Source: Crenarchaeota archaeon SCGC AAA471-B05 (GTDB lineage: Archaea > Thermoproteota > Thermoprotei > Gearchaeales > Gearchaeaceae). Taken from it: a stretch of DNA of 5,451 nucleotides. The notes under the pieces are model-generated. The model did no database searches, was not told the origin of the DNA, and saw nothing but the letters and a program-made list of their open reading frames with translations. Made by a program: the position numbers and the translations under genes. Every line of letters begins with the position of its first letter. Within the stretch, counting starts at the first letter, position 1. Where the stretch lies: contig AQYM01000029.1 in assembly GCA_000380705.1 (NCBI GenBank), positions 13,702 to 19,152 on the forward strand. The letters run 5' to 3'. Positions 5,274 through 5,451 of this stretch are shown piece after piece.

Positions 5274-5451
5274 ATGGAAGAAGAGGAAATTAAGCTTACA
5301 GGTAAAGCTTTAATGGTTTATTTGTATGTGTTAAAGAAAAATAGGGTTACTTCTAAAGATGTTAAGGAAGATTTAGGATTCTCAAGTCAAAGCCTTGCAA
5401 TATATTATTTGGAAAAATTATGGCAAATGGACTTATTAAATAAGGAACCAG
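5274..5451 (+). CDS. Winged-helix protein, paralogue of the 1006 gene (3' end outside window)
   Basis: Open from ATG 5274 to the right edge (59 complete codons), five bases after the stop of the KITE-like gene, so it is probably in the same transcript. The visible part is one winged helix. Residues 7-58 align without gaps to residues 2-53 of the protein at 1006, with about 20 identities in 52, including the shared GK-L-VYLY start and the SL..Y.L.KL..M recognition-helix pattern. By analogy it may carry membrane helices in the unseen part, but that cannot be told here. It is too short for certain assignment beyond a winged-helix regulator; duplication and divergence of one local family is the simplest explanation for the pair. 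Confidence 0.75.
   Translation, partial: MEEEEIKLTGKALMVYLYVLKKNRVTSKDVKEDLGFSSQSLAIYYLEKLWQMDLLNKEP

Overview
The window is AT-rich (roughly 70% A+T by eye) and looks archaeal, most likely Thermoproteota and probably Sulfolobales or close kin. The reasons are: TATA-like boxes about 26 nt upstream of start codons with almost no 5' leader; a GGTG-type Shine-Dalgarno before an internal gene; a DUF4382-type exported protein rich in N-glycosylation sequons; and small winged-helix proteins with C-terminal membrane helices. This placement is inferred from gene style, not from a search.

Layout. A minus-strand gene (1-911, 3' end cut by the window edge) encodes a membrane-anchored DUF4382-like surface protein. 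A 94-bp divergent intergenic region separates it from a plus-strand run that continues to the right edge. That run contains a winged-helix protein with two membrane segments (1006-1422); a beta-decarboxylating dehydrogenase of the isocitrate/homoisocitrate/3-isopropylmalate family (1453-2484); cysteinyl-tRNA synthetase (2518-3994), whose frame is broken at an A8 run; a kleisin/ScpA-like protein (4004-4693); a tandem winged-helix protein resembling ScpB and, more specifically, MAGE/Nse3 (4690-5268); and the start of a second winged-helix protein (5274 to edge) that is a paralogue of the one at 1006.

Two points stand out. First, the 4004 and 4690 genes overlap by ATGA and look like a kleisin plus KITE pair, the non-ATPase half of an SMC complex. 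The KITE-like protein ends in a pattern resembling the eukaryotic MAGE/Nse3 terminus rather than bacterial ScpB. If this is Sulfolobales, the SMC partner would be encoded elsewhere, with coalescin (ClsN) the obvious candidate. Second, cysS carries all its catalytic and zinc-binding motifs but in two frames joined at A8, so it is a sequencing artefact, a recent mutation, or a recoding/slippage site.

The dehydrogenase and cysS are metabolic and translation housekeeping genes. cysS and the SMC-type pair are 9 nt apart and may be partly co-transcribed, with a probable internal promoter at the end of cysS. No rRNA, tRNA, CRISPR array or transposon was seen. No gene-free stretch exceeds 94 bp.
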